This document shows, piece after piece, positions 29,052 to 37,785 of a stretch of DNA of 64,000 bases. A program made the translations under genes and the position numbers. The DNA lies in contig NZ_JAUSAR010000155.1 of NCBI RefSeq assembly GCF_030652515.1, positions 1 to 64,000 on the forward strand. The letters run 5' to 3'. A model generated the notes under the pieces. The model had not been told where the DNA came from. It made no database searches and worked only from the letters and a program-made list of their open reading frames with translations. Positions within the stretch are counted from its first letter, which is position 1. Each line of letters opens with the position of its first letter. Source of the stretch: Aquabacterium sp. GTDB taxonomy: Bacteria; Pseudomonadota; Gammaproteobacteria; Burkholderiales; Burkholderiaceae_C.

Positions 29052-30062
29052 CTAGGCTTGCTCCTCCTGCTTCTTCGCACCGAACGGATAAGCGCCGCCA
29101 GGCTTGCCCTTGGGTGGGATCTTGAGTGACAGGATCATCGTCGCGGCCAGCGTGACCGCGGTGAAGCCGAGCGAAAACACCACAGGGATCTTGTAAACGT
29201 CGATCAGCAGCATCTTGGCGCCGATGAACACCAGCACGATGGCCAGACCATAGCTGAGCAGGTGAAAGCGTTCGTGCATGTTGGCCAGCAAGAAGTACAT
29301 TGCGCGCAGGCCCAGGATGGCGAACACGTTGGAGGTGAGCACGATGAACGGGTCGGTCGTGATCGCGAAGATCGCCGGAATCGAGTCAACGGCGAACACG
29401 ATGTCGACGATGCCGATGAGCAGGATCACCACGAGCAGCGGCGTGGCCATCTTGACGCCGCCCACCACGGTGAAGAATTTCTCGCCGTCGTAGTCGGGCG
29501 CGATCTTGAAGCGGCTGCGGATCCACTTGAGGGCGGGGTTGTTGTCGAGGTCGGGCTCCTGGCCCGCGGCCCACCACATCTTGATGCCGGTGAATAGCAG
29601 GAACGCGCCAAACACATAGAGAATCCAGTGGAACTGCGCAATCAACCAGGCGCCAACAAGGATCATCGCCGCCCTCAGCACCAGCGCGCCCAGGATGCCG
29701 ATCATCAGCACGCGCTTCTGGAACTCGGCTGGCACCGCGAAGTAGGTGAACAACATCAGGAACACGAAGATGTTGTCGACGGCCAGCGCCTTCTCGATCA
29801 GGTAGCCGGTCAGGAACTCCAGCGACTTGGCATTGGCCAGCGAGCGGGCGGTTTCATCCGGGCCGGCACCACCGAGGTACCACCACAGCCAGCCCATGAA
29901 GACGAAAGACACCCCGACCCAGACCAGGGACCAGATGGCCGCCTCACGGGTGCTGACGCGGTGCGCCCCTTGTTTGCTCATCGCAAAAAAATCGACCAGC
30001 AGCGCCACGAGTACAAACGCCGCGAACGAGGACCACATGAGTGGAGAGCCGATGGATTGCAT
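29052..30062 (-). CDS. TerC/Alx family membrane protein
   Basis: A 336-residue protein with about nine transmembrane helices. Conserved acidic residues in membrane segments, EKALAVDNIFVFLMLF and IVDIVFAVDSIPAIFAITTDPF, are the TerC family metal-binding signatures. Alx and TerC relatives export manganese or protect against tellurite and alkaline stress. It is convergent with the first chemoreceptor (two bases between stops). No Mn riboswitch is possible upstream: the next gene ends 32 bases away. Confidence 0.94.
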   Translation of the reverse strand: MQSIGSPLMWSSFAAFVLVALLVDFFAMSKQGAHRVSTREAAIWSLVWVGVSFVFMGWLWWYLGGAGPDETARSLANAKSLEFLTGYLIEKALAVDNIFVFLMLFTYFAVPAEFQKRVLMIGILGALVLRAAMILVGAWLIAQFHWILYVFGAFLLFTGIKMWWAAGQEPDLDNNPALKWIRSRFKIAPDYDGEKFFTVVGGVKMATPLLVVILLIGIVDIVFAVDSIPAIFAITTDPFIVLTSNVFAILGLRAMYFLLANMHERFHLLSYGLAIVLVFIGAKMLLIDVYKIPVVFSLGFTAVTLAATMILSLKIPPKGKPGGAYPFGAKKQEEQA

Positions 30063-30094
30063 GAACGCCTTTCAAGTAAGTGGCCGTGACTCGA

Positions 30095-30469
30095 TCAGAT
30101 TCCGGGCGAATCCTGCGTGGCTTCGGCCCAGCGGTCATGACCGGTGAGGCGCTGGCGCAGGCGGCGGGGGTCTTTTCCGCGTTGCGACACGCGCATGAGG
30201 AGACGTGCGGCGCGCGCCAGCGCTTTGTCCAGCGCTGTGCGCCAGTCACTCGCCACGGAGGTGACAACCAAGGACCCGGCGCCATCGGTCCGGAGTTCTA
30301 CCTGGCAGCGCTTGTCAATGCCACCACGGGGGCCGTTCACGTCGGACATCTGTACCTCGGCGCGTGGCACCAGCCAGCCCAGACGCCGCAGCACGAAGCG
30401 CACGCGGCGCTCGGTGAGGTCGCGCAAATCGGTGGCTTGCGGATGGCGGGACTTGAAGAGTACTTGCAT
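30095..30469 (-). CDS. HPF/RaiA-like ribosome-associated protein
   Basis: A 124-residue protein, MQVLFKSRHPQATDLRDLTERRVRFVLRRLGWLVPRAEVQMSDVNGPR at the start. The beta-alpha-beta layout and the short length fit the short HPF/RaiA family, which binds 30S subunits in stasis. Sequence identity to the E. coli protein is low, so the assignment rests on pattern. The C-terminal 20 residues are polar. It lies 32 bases upstream of terC on the same strand. Confidence 0.75.
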   Translation of the reverse strand: MQVLFKSRHPQATDLRDLTERRVRFVLRRLGWLVPRAEVQMSDVNGPRGGIDKRCQVELRTDGAGSLVVTSVASDWRTALDKALARAARLLMRVSQRGKDPRRLRQRLTGHDRWAEATQDSPGI

Positions 30470-30697
30470 CAGGGATCTCCATCGGTTGGGGGACAGATGG
30501 AATGTAGGTATCCCCGCCGTGCTGAAAAAGCAGGCTTTTCCGAACATGCACATCGGATGAACCTGAGCGGTTCGCATTTTCCTGAGTTGGAGTCTCGGAA
30601 AATCCGCTTCTTCCGAAGTGGTGCCCGGACGCATATTCCAGTCTTGCTCGGCCCTTGTTGTTCACCCCCGACAGGCTTGCCTTATAGGAGATCCCTC

Positions 30698-31165
30698 GTG
30701 CGAAGTTATCCCCACAACAGCCCAGAAGCCGCCGCGCGCATCGTCGCGTTGGTTCTCATCTCCGACGGTCATGTGTGCAGTTCCGAGTTCGACATCCTCG
30801 ATCAGTTGGGGGCCGAGCGCGAACTCGGTCTGGAGCCCCAACTCCTGCCGCACATCGTTCACACGCTGTGCGAAGACCTTCTGGCTGGCGGGTACGCGAC
30901 AGGTTCGCTGATGGACAACGTCGATGACAGCACCTTGGCGTCATTGATGGCTGAGATCTCGGATCTGGCGCTGCGAAGGACCGTCCTGCGTCTGGCCTTG
31001 GCCGCGGCCCGAGCAGACGGTCACCTGGCCCACGGCGAAACCATGGTCGTGGAGGCCGCGCGGCACCACTGGCAACTTGTCGATGGTGAGGAGCCGAGCG
31101 CCCCGAAATCGACGCGCCCCGATCAATGGCGTGCCGCAGCCACCACCTGCGTCACCAGTGGGTGA
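30698..31165 (+). CDS. TerB-like protein
   Basis: A 155-residue protein that starts at GTG behind TAGGAG with seven bases spacing. It contains two DG-H-x-x-E type motifs, ISDGHVCSSEFDIL near residue 23 and ARADGHLAHGETMVV near 112, as in TerB tellurite-resistance domains where the Asp and Glu bind metal. Its last 14 codons overlap the end of the convergent nhaR-like gene. It is divergent from the HPF/TerC pair. The TerB label is by pattern; the family is broad. Confidence 0.72.
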   Translation: MRSYPHNSPEAAARIVALVLISDGHVCSSEFDILDQLGAERELGLEPQLLPHIVHTLCEDLLAGGYATGSLMDNVDDSTLASLMAEISDLALRRTVLRLALAAARADGHLAHGETMVVEAARHHWQLVDGEEPSAPKSTRPDQWRAAATTCVTSG

Positions 31166-32004
31166 TGTTCGCCGCGCCGCGAGCGGATGGCGTGGATCTC
31201 TTCCTTCACGCCATCGCTGCAACCGAGCAAGCGAAGCCCGCGCATCAGGCTGACGTCGTCAGCTCCTAGTCGGCTGACCGGGAAAACGCCAAGCCCGCGG
31301 GCCGCGAACACCGCCAGCAAGGCACTGTCCTCGAACTCGCCGACGATGCGCGGCCGCAGGCCCTGCGTCTCGAACCAATGGTCCAGCGCCGCGCGCAGCG
31401 CCGAATGCCCTGTGGGCAGCAGTACCGGCAGATCGTTCAGGATTTGCGGGAAGCGATCGCGCTCGCCTGTGCCGACCAACCGGGCAGGGCCATACCACTC
31501 GACCGGTGAATCGACAAGCCGCTCGCTGGTCAGGCGCAGGTTCGGGTTGCGCGGGGCCTCCTGACCGGCCAGCACCAGGTCAAGGTGATGCAGCGCCAGT
31601 TCGCTGAGCAGTTGTTCAAACTCGCCATCGTGGCAGACGAGCCGGAGGTTGGGGGTGCTCAACACGGGCTTGAGCAGCGCATGGGCCGCGAGCTTGGAGA
31701 TGCCGTCGGAGAGCCCGACCGCCAGGCGTGCCACCTTGCCGCTGGCCGCTTCACGCACCTCGTCGGGAATGCTTTGACCCAGCTGAAAGATCTTCTCGGC
31801 TTGCGCGAAGGCGGCCTGACCTGCTTCGGTGAGGGCCACGCCACGGCCTGACGGCTTGAGCAACTGGTGGCCCAGCGACTTTTCCAGCTCACGCACTTGC
31901 GCGCTGATGGTCTGCACGGCCATGTCCAGCCGCTCAGCGGCTCGGGCGAAACCGCCTTCCTTCGTGACCACCCAGAAGTAGTGAAGGTGACGGTAGTTCA
32001 GCAT
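31123..32004 (-). CDS. nhaR: NhaR-like LysR family regulator
   Basis: A 293-residue LysR protein. The N-terminal winged HTH has YRHLHYFWVVTKEGGFARAAERLDMAVQTISAQVRELEKSLG, close to the NhaR pattern (YNHLYYFWHVYKEGS). The C-terminal effector domain has the typical LLSELALHHLDLVLAG. NhaR activates the Na+/H+ antiporter gene nhaA in response to Na+, but no antiporter gene is next to it here, so the target may be the adjacent TerC/HPF/TerB cluster. Confidence 0.88.
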   Translation of the reverse strand: MLNYRHLHYFWVVTKEGGFARAAERLDMAVQTISAQVRELEKSLGHQLLKPSGRGVALTEAGQAAFAQAEKIFQLGQSIPDEVREAASGKVARLAVGLSDGISKLAAHALLKPVLSTPNLRLVCHDGEFEQLLSELALHHLDLVLAGQEAPRNPNLRLTSERLVDSPVEWYGPARLVGTGERDRFPQILNDLPVLLPTGHSALRAALDHWFETQGLRPRIVGEFEDSALLAVFAARGLGVFPVSRLGADDVSLMRGLRLLGCSDGVKEEIHAIRSRRGEHHPLVTQVVAAARH

Positions 32005-32016
32005 GCGCCCCCGCTT

Positions 32017-32652
32017 TCATCCAGGCAGGTCGAAGAACTCGACGGCGCCGGTCTCCAGCGAGTACTCGGCGCCCACCACCATCAGCCCCTGATCCTGGAT
32101 GAGCTGTTCCAGCAACTCAGAGCCGTGGCGCAACTGGTTCACTGAAGCGCGCACATTGGCGCGCACCGCGTGGTGCACCAGGCTGTCCAGGTCGTGCCGC
32201 AGCTCGGTGGCCAGCAGGCCTTCAACTGAAGGCCGCACCCGGTTGACAATGGAGTTCAAGTTGCGCGACTGGGGTGTTTCCGCCGGTTGCTGCAATGCCT
32301 CGATGGTGGCCAGGATGGCGCCGCACTTGGAATGCCCCAGCACCACCACCAATGGCGTGCCAAAGCGCGAGGCTGCGAACTCGACGCTGCCCACTTGCGA
32401 GGGCGCCACCACATTGCCTGCCACGCGGATCACGAACAGGTCGCCCAGGCCTTGGTCGAACACCAGCTCGGCCGGCACGCGAGCGTCTGAGCAACCCAGG
32501 ATGATGGCCACGGGGTTCTGCGGCTGGCCCAGCTCGATGGGCTTGGTGGGGCCCAACAAGGGTTGGCCGGACCGGATGCTGGCCACGAAGCGTTGGTTGC
32601 CTTCGCGCAGCCGGGCCAGGGCGTCGCGCGCGGCGTTGTGGCTGGCGCTCAT
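32017..32652 (-). CDS. Beta-class carbonic anhydrase
   Basis: A 211-residue zinc enzyme that interconverts CO2 and bicarbonate. Zinc ligands are visible as Cys in GCSDARVP, with the catalytic Asp-Arg pair, and His-x-x-Cys in LGHSKCGA. FVIRVAGN is the usual following motif. The ATG overlaps the stop of the DUF484 gene by four bases (ATGA), so it is translationally coupled and probably the last gene of dapF-DUF484-carbonic anhydrase. Confidence 0.94.
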   Translation of the reverse strand: MSASHNAARDALARLREGNQRFVASIRSGQPLLGPTKPIELGQPQNPVAIILGCSDARVPAELVFDQGLGDLFVIRVAGNVVAPSQVGSVEFAASRFGTPLVVVLGHSKCGAILATIEALQQPAETPQSRNLNSIVNRVRPSVEGLLATELRHDLDSLVHHAVRANVRASVNQLRHGSELLEQLIQDQGLMVVGAEYSLETGAVEFFDLPG

Positions 32653-33335
32653 CCCAGCAAACGTGCCAATGCCGCGCTGGCGGTCTCGCCCACCTGCTGC
32701 AGGAAGTCCACGCCCATGTCGGCGGTGTAGCGCGTGGGGTCGGGCGAGCCCAGCACCAGCAGGCCATAGGTCTGGCCCAGGTGGTGCAGCGGGATCATGG
32801 CCAGCGAGGTGATGGTGCCGGCATCGGGCATCCACCTGGCGGCCTCGAAGCCTGCGTTGACGCCGCAGTAGGGCAGGCTCAGGCTGGCCGAAAAGCTGCG
32901 CACGTCGTCGCTCACGGCTTGGGCGGCGGGCAGCTCGCGCAGGGTTTCCCGCACGGGCAGGGTGGGTGTGTCCCACACGCGCACCGCGGCTTGCGGGATC
33001 AGGAACTCGCGCTGCAATTCGCCCAGCAGCACGTCGGGCAGGGCGGCGTCGTCGTGCGTCATCAGCACCGAGCGCACCCAGTGGTGCAGGCGCTGGGCGA
33101 TGGCCTCGTTCTCCTGGCTGTGGCGGATCATCTCCATGATCCGGCGCTCCAGGCCCTTGTTCTTGTCGCGCAGCATTTCCATCTGGCGCTCTTGCAGCGA
33201 GACCGCGCGCAGGCCGTGCGGGCTGGTCAACTGCACGCTGGACAGCAGCTGGGCGTGGCGCTCGAAGAAGCCGGGCGTGTGCACCAGGTAGTTGGCGATG
33301 TCGTCTTCGGTGATGCCTTGCAGGGGTGTCGTCAT
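32649..33335 (-). CDS. DUF484 family protein
   Basis: A 228-residue GAF-like protein. It opens with GITEDDIANYLVHTPGFFERHAQLLSSVQLTSPHG, the DUF484 signature, then a coiled-coil and a GAF-like C-terminus (IPLHHLGQTYGLLVLGSPDPTRYTADMGVDFLQQVGETASAAL). DUF484 genes normally lie between dapF and xerC; here the dapF neighbour is kept and xerC has been separated. Function is unknown. Confidence 0.92.
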   Translation of the reverse strand: MTTPLQGITEDDIANYLVHTPGFFERHAQLLSSVQLTSPHGLRAVSLQERQMEMLRDKNKGLERRIMEMIRHSQENEAIAQRLHHWVRSVLMTHDDAALPDVLLGELQREFLIPQAAVRVWDTPTLPVRETLRELPAAQAVSDDVRSFSASLSLPYCGVNAGFEAARWMPDAGTITSLAMIPLHHLGQTYGLLVLGSPDPTRYTADMGVDFLQQVGETASAALARLLG

Positions 33336-33358
33336 GGTGGCGTGTGGTGTTGGGTGTT

Positions 33359-34222
33359 TCAGAGCGCGGGCACGTCGATTTCGCCGTCGAACACGGTGGC
33401 GGCCGGGCCGGTCATCAGCACGGGGTGTCCGATGCCCGCCCACTGGATGGTCAGCAGGCCGCCGCGCGTTTCAACGTCCACGGTGGCGTCCAGCCAGCCC
33501 AGGCGGATGCCGGCGACCACGGCGGCGCAGGCGCCCGAGCCGCAGGCCAGGGTCTCGCCCGAGCCGCGCTCGTACACGCGCAGCTTGATGCGCGAGCGGC
33601 CCACCAGTTGCATGAAGCCCGCGTTGACGCGGCGGGGGAAGCGTTCGTGGCCTTCGATCTGCGGGCCGATCTCGCCCACGGGGGCGTGGTCGACATCGTC
33701 CACGCGCAGCACCGAGTGCGGGTTGCCCATGGAGACCACGGCCACATCGACCGGGTAATCGGCCAGGGGCAGGGGCCACAGCTCGCAACCATTCACCAGT
33801 TTGGGCGTGAGGCCGGCGCTGTTGAAGGGCACTTGCGCGGGATCGAGGATGGGCTGGCCCATGTCCACCGTGACGCGGCCATCATCCTGCAGCTGCGGCT
33901 CGATCACGCCCAGCATGGTCTGCACGCGCAGCTTGGTCTTGCGGGTGAGCTGATGGTCGTGCACGTAGCGCGCGAAGCAGCGCGCGCCATTGCCGCATTG
34001 CTCGACCTCGCCGCCGTCGGCGTTGATGATGCGGTAGGTGAAGTCGGTGTTTTGCTCGGCCGAGCCGGGCTCGACGATCAGGATCTGGTCGGCCCCGATG
34101 CCGAAACGGCGGTCGGCCAGAAAGCGGTATTGGGCCGCGCTCAGTGGCAGCGGCCCGCGGGTGGCGTCGAGCACGATGAAATCGTTGCCCGCGCCGTGCA
34201 TTTTGGTAAAGCGCAGCTTCAT
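33359..34222 (-). CDS. dapF: Diaminopimelate epimerase
   Basis: A 287-residue PLP-independent epimerase converting LL- to meso-diaminopimelate in lysine and peptidoglycan synthesis. The two catalytic cysteines are in [10 protein letters not shown] (about residue 77) and ACGSGACAA (about 230). MHGAGNDF at the N-terminus and GNPH are typical. DUF484 follows after 23 bases. Confidence 0.97.
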   Translation of the reverse strand: MKLRFTKMHGAGNDFIVLDATRGPLPLSAAQYRFLADRRFGIGADQILIVEPGSAEQNTDFTYRIINADGGEVEQCGNGARCFARYVHDHQLTRKTKLRVQTMLGVIEPQLQDDGRVTVDMGQPILDPAQVPFNSAGLTPKLVNGCELWPLPLADYPVDVAVVSMGNPHSVLRVDDVDHAPVGEIGPQIEGHERFPRRVNAGFMQLVGRSRIKLRVYERGSGETLACGSGACAAVVAGIRLGWLDATVDVETRGGLLTIQWAGIGHPVLMTGPAATVFDGEIDVPAL

Positions 34223-34259
34223 GGACGGAGATTATCCGCCCGGCTGGGCCTGGTGCGCG

Positions 34260-35840
34260 TCAGGCGGGCCGAATGTCCACCTGGAAGCGTGCGACGGCGT
34301 CGTTCAGGCCCTGGGCCTGCTGGCGCAGGCTGTCGGCGGCGGCGGCCGATTGCTCGACCAGGGCGGCGTTCTGCTGTGTCATCTGGTCCAGCTGGCTGAC
34401 CGATTCGCCCACGTGGCTGATGCCCTGGGACTGCTGCTGCGTCGCGTCGGCGATCTCGCCCATGGCCTGGGTGACGCGGCGGATGGCGTCCACGATCTCG
34501 ACCATGACGTTGCCCGCGTCCTTCACGCGTTTGGAGCCCACTTCCACGCGCTCCACCGACTGGCCGATCAGGCCCTTGATCTCCTTGGCGGCATCCGCGC
34601 TGCGTTTGGCCAGCAGGCGCACCTCGCTGGCCACCACGGCAAAGCCACGGCCTTGCTCGCCAGCGCGGGCGGCTTCCACGGCGGCGTTCAAAGCCAGGAT
34701 GTTGGTCTGGAAAGCGATGCCATCGATCACCCCGATGATGTCGCTGATTTGCTGCGAAGCCTTGCTGATGTCGGCCATCTGCAGCACCACGCTGTCGACC
34801 ACCAGGCCGCCTTGTTCGGCGCGCTGGCAAGCGGTGTCGGCCAGGGTGTTGGCCACGTTGGCCGATTGGGCCGATTGGGCCACGGTGGTGCTGAGCTGGT
34901 CCATCGACGAGGCCGTTTGCTGCAGGTTGGAGGCGGCCTGCTCGGTGCGGTCAGACAAATCCTGGTTGCCCGCGGCGATCTCGGTGCTGGCCACCAGCAT
35001 GTTCTGCGACGATTCGCGCACCGAAGCCACCATGGTGCGCAGCGAGCCCTGCATGTCCTTCATGCACAGCATCAGGCGGGCGATCTCGTCATGGCCGCGC
35101 GGGTTGATCTCTTGCGTCAGATCGCCCTGGGCGATGGCTTGCGTGTGCGCTTCGGCGCGTTTGAGCGGGCCGGTGACCGAGGCGATGGTCAGGCCCATCA
35201 GCGGCAGGAAAATGATGCCGGGCGACAGCAGCAAGGCCCACAGAGACAGGATGGCGTTGTTGGCGCTGGTGCTGACCTTGGCGCGGCGGGCCTGGGCCAA
35301 CTGTTCGATGTCCAGGTTGAGCTTGGCCACGATGGCATCCACGGCGTCGCCTTCGGCGCGTTGCGGTTCGCTGGACTGGAAGGCTTCGGCGGGCGAGGTG
35401 ATGGCCGAGGAGTTGATCAACTCCAGGGTGGGTGCCAGGCCTTTGCCGTAGCTTTGCAGCTTGGCTTCCACCGATTTGACTTGGTCGGCGATGGTGGCGT
35501 TGGGGGCCACCTTGGCCAGGTCTTGCGTGGCCTTGAGGGTGCTGGTCAGCGAGGTCTGCCAAGCCTTGATGTGGGTGGAGGCCGACACCGAATCGCCCGT
35601 GTTGATGATGGCTGATTTCTCGAAGCCACGAAGTTGGCCCAGTTGCAGGGCCAGGGTGCTCATGCGCTGGGTGGCCGAGAACTCCTGGGTGGCAAAGGCG
35701 TCGAACTCGCCGCGCAGTTGTGACAACTGCCAGGTGGAACCGGCGCCCACGATCAGGCCGATCACCACGACCAGGGCCATGCAGGCGAGCAGGCGCGCAC
35801 GGATGGAAAAGCCACGCAATGCCGTGATCCAAGGGGTCAT
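34260..35840 (-). CDS. Methyl-accepting chemotaxis protein 2
   Basis: A 526-residue chemoreceptor. TM1 (about 14-32), a periplasmic helical domain of about 150 residues, TM2 (about 187-205), HAMP and a signalling domain with [39 protein letters not shown]. The hairpin is nearly identical to that of the first receptor but the sensing domain differs. It ends 37 bases before the dapF start on the same strand. Confidence 0.95.
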   Translation of the reverse strand: MTPWITALRGFSIRARLLACMALVVVIGLIVGAGSTWQLSQLRGEFDAFATQEFSATQRMSTLALQLGQLRGFEKSAIINTGDSVSASTHIKAWQTSLTSTLKATQDLAKVAPNATIADQVKSVEAKLQSYGKGLAPTLELINSSAITSPAEAFQSSEPQRAEGDAVDAIVAKLNLDIEQLAQARRAKVSTSANNAILSLWALLLSPGIIFLPLMGLTIASVTGPLKRAEAHTQAIAQGDLTQEINPRGHDEIARLMLCMKDMQGSLRTMVASVRESSQNMLVASTEIAAGNQDLSDRTEQAASNLQQTASSMDQLSTTVAQSAQSANVANTLADTACQRAEQGGLVVDSVVLQMADISKASQQISDIIGVIDGIAFQTNILALNAAVEAARAGEQGRGFAVVASEVRLLAKRSADAAKEIKGLIGQSVERVEVGSKRVKDAGNVMVEIVDAIRRVTQAMGEIADATQQQSQGISHVGESVSQLDQMTQQNAALVEQSAAAADSLRQQAQGLNDAVARFQVDIRPA

Positions 35841-35939
35841 GTTTTTGTCTCCGGGTGCAAATTTTCAGCTATTGCGTATATCGGTTGACTTGGGGTGGAC
35901 TTGAGCGGGTGGGGCGCTTGTTACTTACAGCGCGGGGCG

Positions 35940-36157
35940 GGGATGAGGCGGAGGCGGGCGGGGCTCCTATGGTGGCGGTCCACCGCAAAGCGGCGGACTG
36001 CGCTCGGTGCTCGGCCACGGCGGGCGGCTGCGGAACTCGCTGGCCTGCGACCAGCTCAAACAGTCCTCGCCGACCCCTCGCGGCGCGAGGGGCAACCCGC
36101 CGCGGCCTGCGCGCCTCGCCGCCCCCGAAGTCGCCCCGCCCGCCTCCGCCTCATCCC
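35940..36157. repeat. 218-base element bounded by 25-base perfect inverted repeats
   Basis: Arms 35940-35964 and 36133-36157 are exact reverse complements (25 of 25). They begin with GGGATGAGGCGG on the left. The interior is very GC-rich (CGGACTGCGCTCGGTGCTCGG, CGGAACTCGCTGG, CCCTCGCGGCGCGAGGGG) and has no open frame that looks like a protein. The form suggests a non-autonomous repeated element or a large hairpin. It occupies part of the 642 bases between the second chemoreceptor gene and the transposase, which contain no gene. Confidence 0.6.
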
Positions 36158-36161
36158 TGAT

Positions 36162-36302
36162 CGCCCCGCTGGTGGCGCAGCACGGTTTGGGGCTGTGGCG
36201 TGGAGATCAGTGTCGCGTTAGCAGCCGTCGTGCGGTTGGTGCCCGTTGACGCGGCGGTTGGTCAGCCACCGATTGCAGCCGTGGCGGGCCACCAGCGGGG
36301 CG
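36162..36302. repeat. Second inverted repeat next to the first
   Basis: CGCCCCGCTGGTGGC (36162-36176) and its exact reverse complement (36288-36302) enclose about 110 bases without coding potential. It starts five bases after the previous element, and a short A-run follows the right arm. It may be part of a composite repeat. Confidence 0.45.
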
Positions 36303-36482
36303 AAAAAAGGGCTGGGCGGGCATCTGGCGGGGCGCCTTGTTGGTGCTGAGATGGTATGGACGCCTCCCACCTTGCTAACCGCCACTGAGCCGCGCTGACA
36401 AAAGGGTGGGACCTCGCGTCAAACGGCATCGAGTGCCAAAGTGGATAACTGTGATCAACCACTGGTAGACGGAGGTCCCAAC

Positions 36483-37508
36483 ATGAATGCTACGACTTAT
36501 GCGGCCGACATTGCCAAGAATGTCCTTCAGGTTCACTGGGTCGATCCTTGGAGTGGCGAGGTCGGCCGCAAGAAGCTGTCTCGCGCCAAATTCAGCGAGT
36601 TCTTTGCCTCACGCCAACCCGCCCGCATCGCCATGGAGGCCTGCGGCAGCGCCCACCACTGGGGCCGCACTTTGGGTGCCATGGGCCATTCGATCGAGTT
36701 GCTGCCCGCCAAGCAGGTGCGGGCATTCGTGCGCGGCAACAAGGACGATGCTGCTGATGCCCGCGCCATCTGGCTGGCAGCCCAGCACGGTGACATCCGG
36801 CGCGTGCCCATTAAAAGCACCGAACAACAGGCCGTGCAGTTCCTGCATCGCACCCGCTCGCACTGGATCAGTGTGCGCACGGCCACCGTCAATGCTTTGC
36901 GCTCGATGCTCTATGAGTTCGGCGTGGTACTGCCACCAGGTAAAAATCTTGCCTTGACGGTTCTGGGTAAACAGCGCGCAGACATCGATGAATGTCTGCC
37001 TGCCACGGTTCGACGCCTGGTTGATGCCCAATTGCAGGCTTTGCGGGACCTGGAGCGGCAGGTCCAGGCCCTGGAGACAGAAATCGAGTTGGTGCAAAAG
37101 CAATCTGACACCGCCAAACGGCTGCGTCAAATCCCAGGCGTTGGCTTGCTCGGCGCCACGGCCTTGGCGGCCATGCTGGGCAAAGACGCCACAGGCTGGC
37201 GCAATGCCCGCGAGTTCTCCAGTTGCCTGGGCCTGCCGCCCAAACACACCGGCACTGGCGGCAAAGTGCGCATGGGCGGCATGAGCAAGCGCGGTGATCC
37301 GTATGTGCGAACGCTGCTGATCAGCGGCGCTCGCAGCCTGATGCGCCAGAAAACTCCGCCACAGTGGATCGCCAAGCTGTTGTCTCGGCGACCGCCCAAT
37401 GTCGTCGCGGTGGCTGTGGCCAACAAGCTGGCCCGAACGGCATGGGCTCTGATCGCCAACGCTCGCAACTATGACCCGCTATGGCGGCCCGAAATTCTTC
37501 CCAGTTGA
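36483..37508 (+). CDS. IS110-family transposase (IS1111 subgroup)
   Basis: A 341-residue DEDD transposase with an N-terminal RuvC-like domain. Acidic residues lie in AADIAKNVLQVHW (Asp), MEACGSAHHWGR (Glu) and GNKDDAADARAIW (Asp-Asp). A coiled-coil follows (about 175-210), then the C-terminal Tnp_20 domain with LGLPPKHTGTGGKVRMGGMSKRGDPYVRTLLISGARS, holding the catalytic Ser. It looks intact. GGAGG precedes the start. Recombination is expected to be guided by a structured RNA from the same element. Confidence 0.93.
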   Translation: MNATTYAADIAKNVLQVHWVDPWSGEVGRKKLSRAKFSEFFASRQPARIAMEACGSAHHWGRTLGAMGHSIELLPAKQVRAFVRGNKDDAADARAIWLAAQHGDIRRVPIKSTEQQAVQFLHRTRSHWISVRTATVNALRSMLYEFGVVLPPGKNLALTVLGKQRADIDECLPATVRRLVDAQLQALRDLERQVQALETEIELVQKQSDTAKRLRQIPGVGLLGATALAAMLGKDATGWRNAREFSSCLGLPPKHTGTGGKVRMGGMSKRGDPYVRTLLISGARSLMRQKTPPQWIAKLLSRRPPNVVAVAVANKLARTAWALIANARNYDPLWRPEILPS

Positions 37509-37760
37509 GGGGGCCTTTAACGCCCTGAACCGTGTGCGTGAGTGAGTTGATGAGGTGATGGCAAAACGGTGAGACCGTGGGTCGGTAAAGCTGTTCCGCT
37601 TCTGGGACCGCCTTCGGGCAAGTCCACTGCTGAGATGAGCTCCGACCTCGCGAATGACCATCAAGGCCAGCAGCGAGGCTTGCGCCGGGCTGCATCAACA
37701 GGCCGGATATAAGACTGCAGTTGAACCGCCAGTCAAAACCTCAAAAACTGCTTGCCACTC
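37509..37760 (+). ncRNA. Candidate guide (bridge/seek) RNA region in the IS right end
   Basis: There is no open frame between the transposase stop and the right inverted repeat. In the IS1111 subgroup this interval encodes the structured RNA that pairs with donor and target DNA. Small stems are visible, for example GGGACCGCC...-type GC stretches near 37608. I cannot fold it reliably, so the boundaries of the RNA are unknown. The assignment is by element type. Confidence 0.5.
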
Positions 37761-37785
37761 GGGAGGCGTCCATATAAGAAGCGGA

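Larger units (their letters stand above)
36348..37780 (+). mobile_element. IS1111-type insertion sequence (IS110 family)
   Basis: A 1.43-kb element. It has one IS110-family transposase gene, subterminal inverted repeats TATGGACGCCTCCC (36355-36368) and its exact complement (37761-37774), a short left non-coding end of about 130 bases and a long right non-coding end of about 250 bases. Subterminal repeats with a long right end are the marks of the IS1111 subgroup. The outer limits are approximate, set by the usual few bases outside the repeats. No flanking duplication was recognised, as expected for the family. Confidence 0.82.

Noticed and set aside
30063-30094. A yybP-ykoY Mn riboswitch before terC
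   Set aside because: Only 32 bases separate the HPF stop from the terC start, with no room for the aptamer.
36440-36448. A DnaA-box-like sequence (also 30706-30714)
   Set aside because: Single imperfect matches to TTATCCACA, one inside the IS and one inside a coding region; no cluster, so not an origin.
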